Source of the DNA: Bacteroidota bacterium
Lineage (GTDB): Bacteria > Bacteroidota > Bacteroidia > Flavobacteriales > Flavobacteriaceae
Length of the DNA stretch: 8,701 nucleotides
Assembly: GCA_015767395.1 (NCBI GenBank)
Contig: JADWMI010000049.1
Coordinates: 1 to 8,701 of the forward strand
Reading direction: 5' to 3'
Below the pieces are notes generated by a model that worked only from the letters and a program-made list of their open reading frames with translations, did no database searches and had not been told where the DNA came from. The translations under genes and the position numbers were made by a program. Positions 6,546 to 8,701 of this stretch are shown here, in pieces (position 1 is the first letter of the stretch; the number at the start of each line of letters is the position of its first letter).

Positions 6546-7994
6546 ATGGAACGTTGTGCTACAAGCATTGTGCATTTAAGAAAATACTTATTTTTATTTT
6601 TAATTTTTATTTCTGGAGATACACTAATGGCTCAAATCGCATATGATCAAGTTTCCAATAAAAACATATCTCTAGGAACTTATGGGAGGGTTGGTGTAGA
6701 CTGGTCGTTTGAGGATGGAAAAACTATTGGAAGAAGACTTAATCTAAACAATATGGGGAGTATTGGAGGAAGGTTAGAGGAGCAAGATTATTTAGAAATT
6801 GCACCCTCTTTTCACTTCAATCCCAAAGAAGGAGATGAAACAATAATTCATGCGCAAATGAGAATGTCTGTTTACTCTAATAGTTTAACAAATTTTGCCA
6901 ATAGTTCCACTTCAAGTCTTGGTGGTTTAACAATAGCAATGCCTGAAATTTTTGTTCAGGCAAGAAATATTGCAGGTAAAGATTTAAATATTTGGGTAGG
7001 AGCAAGATTGTACCGAGGTCCAGATGTACATATAGCCGATCATTTTTATTTCAATGATCACTCAGGTCAGGGTTTTGGTGTTGAATACAAGAAATCTAGG
7101 TTTGCAGCTATTTATGTCTCCTCAACAGATACAACTTCAACAGTTCCTCCTTATTTTTATTTAAATATTAAAACGGGTGTTCCAAACGCAACCCTTAGAC
7201 AAAGAACAATCTATTTATTGGAGCATGATATTGATGTAAATGAACAAAATAAAATTACATTGTTAGGAGAATATCATACAATGCCTGCTGGAAATGTTGT
7301 AATTGAAGAAGATGATGTGGAGGAAATTTTAGATTTACCAAACGATTATGGTCTTGTTATTGGAGCCAGGTTAAATTCTAAATTTAAAAATATGAGACCA
7401 GGTTCTTTCAATGATTTTAGTATTAGATATGGTTCAAGAATTGCCAATGGAGGTGATGGAGGAATCTCTCAAACTTCACACACTTACGGTGCTCCAAATT
7501 TAGAAGAGCTTAACTTTAAATCGGCGTATTCCGTTGCAATTGTAAACCATGCAGTGTTTAACATTTCCGAAAATAACACCTTAAACCCTTATATTGTTTT
7601 AACTGCTAGTAAGGGAGGTTCAGATTCTGACCATCTAGGAGAAACCTATTACGGAAAAGAGGTGATCAATAAAAAATTCGATTTTACTTTTGGAGCTAGA
7701 GATGAAATTTATATATCTGATTTTTTCCATTTAGCCACTGAATTTCATTATTCTCAAAGAACTGATGGAACCAATCCTGTTGCCAGTATGACGAAATTTA
7801 GTGTAGTTCCAATATATGTTCCGACTGGAAAGAAAGACACCTGGGCAAGACCCCATTTACGTTTTGTTGCGAGTGTAGCATATTATAATGACTTTGCTAA
7901 GGAAACCTTGTATTCACCTTATCTAGAGTTTGCAGGAGAAAAGTCTTGGGGAAGTTATTTTGGTGTAAAAGCTGAATGGTGGGTATGGAACTAG
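6546..7994 (+). CDS. LamB-type carbohydrate porin (maltoporin family)
   Basis: This is an outer-membrane sugar-specific channel. I place the start at ATG 6546: the frame extends upstream only to a TTG at 6492, while the ATG gives a normal signal peptide (HLRKYLFLFLIFISGDTLMA, cleavage before Gln30 of 482 residues). The mature protein shows LamB landmarks. Near its start is LGTYGRVGVDW. It is followed by GSIGGRLEEQDYLEI, matching the LamB block around GNECETYAEL. The most diagnostic block is WVGARLYRGPDVHIADHFYF then SGQGFGVEY, matching LamB AGKRFYQRHDVHMIDFYYW then SGPGAGLE. Near the end, WARPHLRFVASVAYYN and GVKAEWWVWN match the final LamB strands. The substrate is unknown; no maltose regulon genes are adjacent. 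No exact TAnnTTTG box was found upstream; TATCTTTA at 6449-6456 and TAACTTTA at 6521-6528 are near matches. The final residue is Asn after Trp, slightly unusual for a barrel. Confidence 0.85.
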   Translation: MERCATSIVHLRKYLFLFLIFISGDTLMAQIAYDQVSNKNISLGTYGRVGVDWSFEDGKTIGRRLNLNNMGSIGGRLEEQDYLEIAPSFHFNPKEGDETIIHAQMRMSVYSNSLTNFANSSTSSLGGLTIAMPEIFVQARNIAGKDLNIWVGARLYRGPDVHIADHFYFNDHSGQGFGVEYKKSRFAAIYVSSTDTTSTVPPYFYLNIKTGVPNATLRQRTIYLLEHDIDVNEQNKITLLGEYHTMPAGNVVIEEDDVEEILDLPNDYGLVIGARLNSKFKNMRPGSFNDFSIRYGSRIANGGDGGISQTSHTYGAPNLEELNFKSAYSVAIVNHAVFNISENNTLNPYIVLTASKGGSDSDHLGETYYGKEVINKKFDFTFGARDEIYISDFFHLATEFHYSQRTDGTNPVASMTKFSVVPIYVPTGKKDTWARPHLRFVASVAYYNDFAKETLYSPYLEFAGEKSWGSYFGVKAEWWVWN

Positions 7995-8054
7995 CATAAA
8001 TTGTTCATTTTTTAAATGAATAATTAGTAGTTTCAATATTATCAATTAGAGCAT

Positions 8055-8087
8055 AAAAAAACTCAAACCTATTTGGTTTGAGTTTTT
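8055..8087. terminator. Bidirectional terminator between the porin and the small secreted-protein gene
   Basis: A 13-bp perfect inverted repeat (8057-8069 with 8075-8087) has core CTCAAACC/GGTTTGAG and a 5-nt loop TATTT. It is flanked by seven A on the left (8055-8061) and five T on the right. It follows the porin by about 60 nt and the minus-strand gene's stop by 24 nt, so it serves both convergent genes. Confidence 0.88.
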
Positions 8088-8110
8088 AATTTTTCAATAT
8101 ATAATTTCAA

Positions 8111-8440
8111 TTAACCTTCTTTTAAGGTTAATGGCATTGTATAGTGTTTAAATTTTTCTCCAGGGTTTGAAATCACTTTTTGATTTAAATTTTTTCGAAC
8201 ATAATTTAATACATCAGTATTTTTTGAATCAACATTTAGTACAATTATTTCACTCGCAGAGCTAAAAGTAAATGTAATTGTTACTGTGATTTCTCGATTA
8301 ACATTAAAATCTGGAGCATCCATCAATGCTACAATTTGGCTTCTCATTTTATTAGGAGAATCATCAGGAATTACATTGCTTGCAAATAATGTAGTTGTTC
8401 CAATTACTAAGGCTAGAGCCATTAACATAAGTTTTTTCAT
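8111..8440 (-). CDS. Small secreted protein, possibly TonB-CTD-like fold
   Basis: This 109-residue protein has a clear Sec signal peptide (MKKLMLMALALVIGTTTLFA, cleavage before Ser21) and a mature part of about 89 residues, presumably periplasmic. It resembles short conserved Flavobacteriaceae proteins of unknown function. The mature part begins with a helix-like MRSQIVALMDAPDF (32-45), then strand ITVTITFTFS (51-60), then SEIIVLNVDSKN (63-74), helix DVLNYVRKNLNQKVI (76-90), and a final KHYTMPLTL (98-106). The order strand, turn, strand, helix, strand ending in an MPLTL-type motif parallels the TonB C-terminal domain (VxFxVxxxGxIxxVxV, helix, YxVPIxF). That likeness is inferred from pattern, not from a family match. 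No exact promoter box was found upstream. A hairpin terminator follows. Confidence 0.75.
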   Translation of the reverse strand: MKKLMLMALALVIGTTTLFASNVIPDDSPNKMRSQIVALMDAPDFNVNREITVTITFTFSSASEIIVLNVDSKNTDVLNYVRKNLNQKVISNPGEKFKHYTMPLTLKEG

Positions 8441-8596
8441 AATAAATAGTTTTAATTTTTTAGTTATACATAAGAGACGTGTACATTAAAAAAATGTGAC
8501 TAAAAAAAAGGTAATTAACAAATGTTTAACAATTATTGATGACAACAGAAATGGAATTTTATCAGTTTATAAAAAGAATATTCCTGATAAATGTCA

Positions 8597-8627
8597 TTGT
8601 AAAAATGATATTTTGATTCTATATTTG
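8597..8627 (+). promoter_or_regulatory. Promoter-like site pointing out of the window
   Basis: TTG at 8597-8599 and TATATTTG at 8620-8627 are 20 nt apart, fitting the Bacteroidetes pattern well. Transcription would begin near 8634 and run right. No ATG start lies between there and 8701, so the transcript would have an untranslated leader of at least about 68 nt, or could encode a small RNA. The rest of 8441-8596 is AT-rich and shows no convincing gene. Confidence 0.45.
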
Positions 8628-8701
8628 AGTGTTAATTAGAATTCAACCTCAATTCAATTTTAATTAACTTTTCTTTTTCATAGCAATTTTCCCACTTCAA
8701 T

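Noticed and set aside
8632..8701. A minus-strand open frame of 22 codons entering from the right edge and ending in TAA at 8632-8634.
   Set aside because: It is too short to judge, has no recognisable motif, no terminator follows, and it faces a good + strand promoter.
1..8701. Searched for tRNA or rRNA genes, CRISPR repeats, transposases, att sites and toxin-antitoxin or defence genes.
   Set aside because: Nothing with supporting sequence was seen. The window is densely filled with ordinary chromosomal genes, and the strong inverted repeats are all terminators.

Overview
The window looks like chromosome from a member of the Flavobacteriaceae or a close Bacteroidetes relative. The DNA is AT-rich and Shine-Dalgarno sequences are not evident. 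Several promoters fit the Bacteroidetes TTG-N18-20-TAnnTTTG pattern, and the protein set is typical: TonB-type periplasmic domains, a RemB-like outer-membrane protein, and short secreted proteins with MKK-type signal peptides. No RNA genes, insertion sequences, phage genes, CRISPR arrays or defence genes were seen.

Left part (1-3575, + strand). The window opens inside the 3' end of a TonB-family energy transducer. A probable operon follows, with gaps of 3 and 9 nt: deoC (deoxyribose-phosphate aldolase), a WbpD/WlbB-type left-handed beta-helix sugar N-acetyltransferase, and a large outer-membrane beta-barrel protein resembling the gliding-motility protein RemB. This last protein carries a TonB C-terminal-like domain at its N-terminus. 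The operon combines nucleoside catabolism, surface-polysaccharide chemistry and an outer-membrane protein.

Middle (3576-6304). galM (aldose 1-epimerase, +) has its own promoter and converges on aqpZ (water channel, -) across a perfect bidirectional terminator. Beyond the aqpZ promoter lies a second strong hairpin, which ends a minus-strand gene for a lipoprotein with a tyrosine/glycine-rich segment.

Right part (6305-8701). Divergent from the lipoprotein is a LamB-type carbohydrate porin (+), whose likely start is the ATG at 6546. It converges across another bidirectional terminator on a small secreted protein (-) that may have a TonB-CTD-like fold. The last 260 bases contain no convincing gene, but they hold one well-formed + strand promoter pointing out of the window.

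Functionally, the porin (sugar entry), galM (sugar anomer interconversion) and deoC (pentose phosphate cleavage) form a loose carbohydrate theme, but they are in separate transcription units. The most interesting thread is the recurrence of TonB C-terminal-like domains in three contexts: a true TonB, a domain fused to an outer-membrane barrel, and a possible free-standing small secreted form. No clearly undescribed system is visible.
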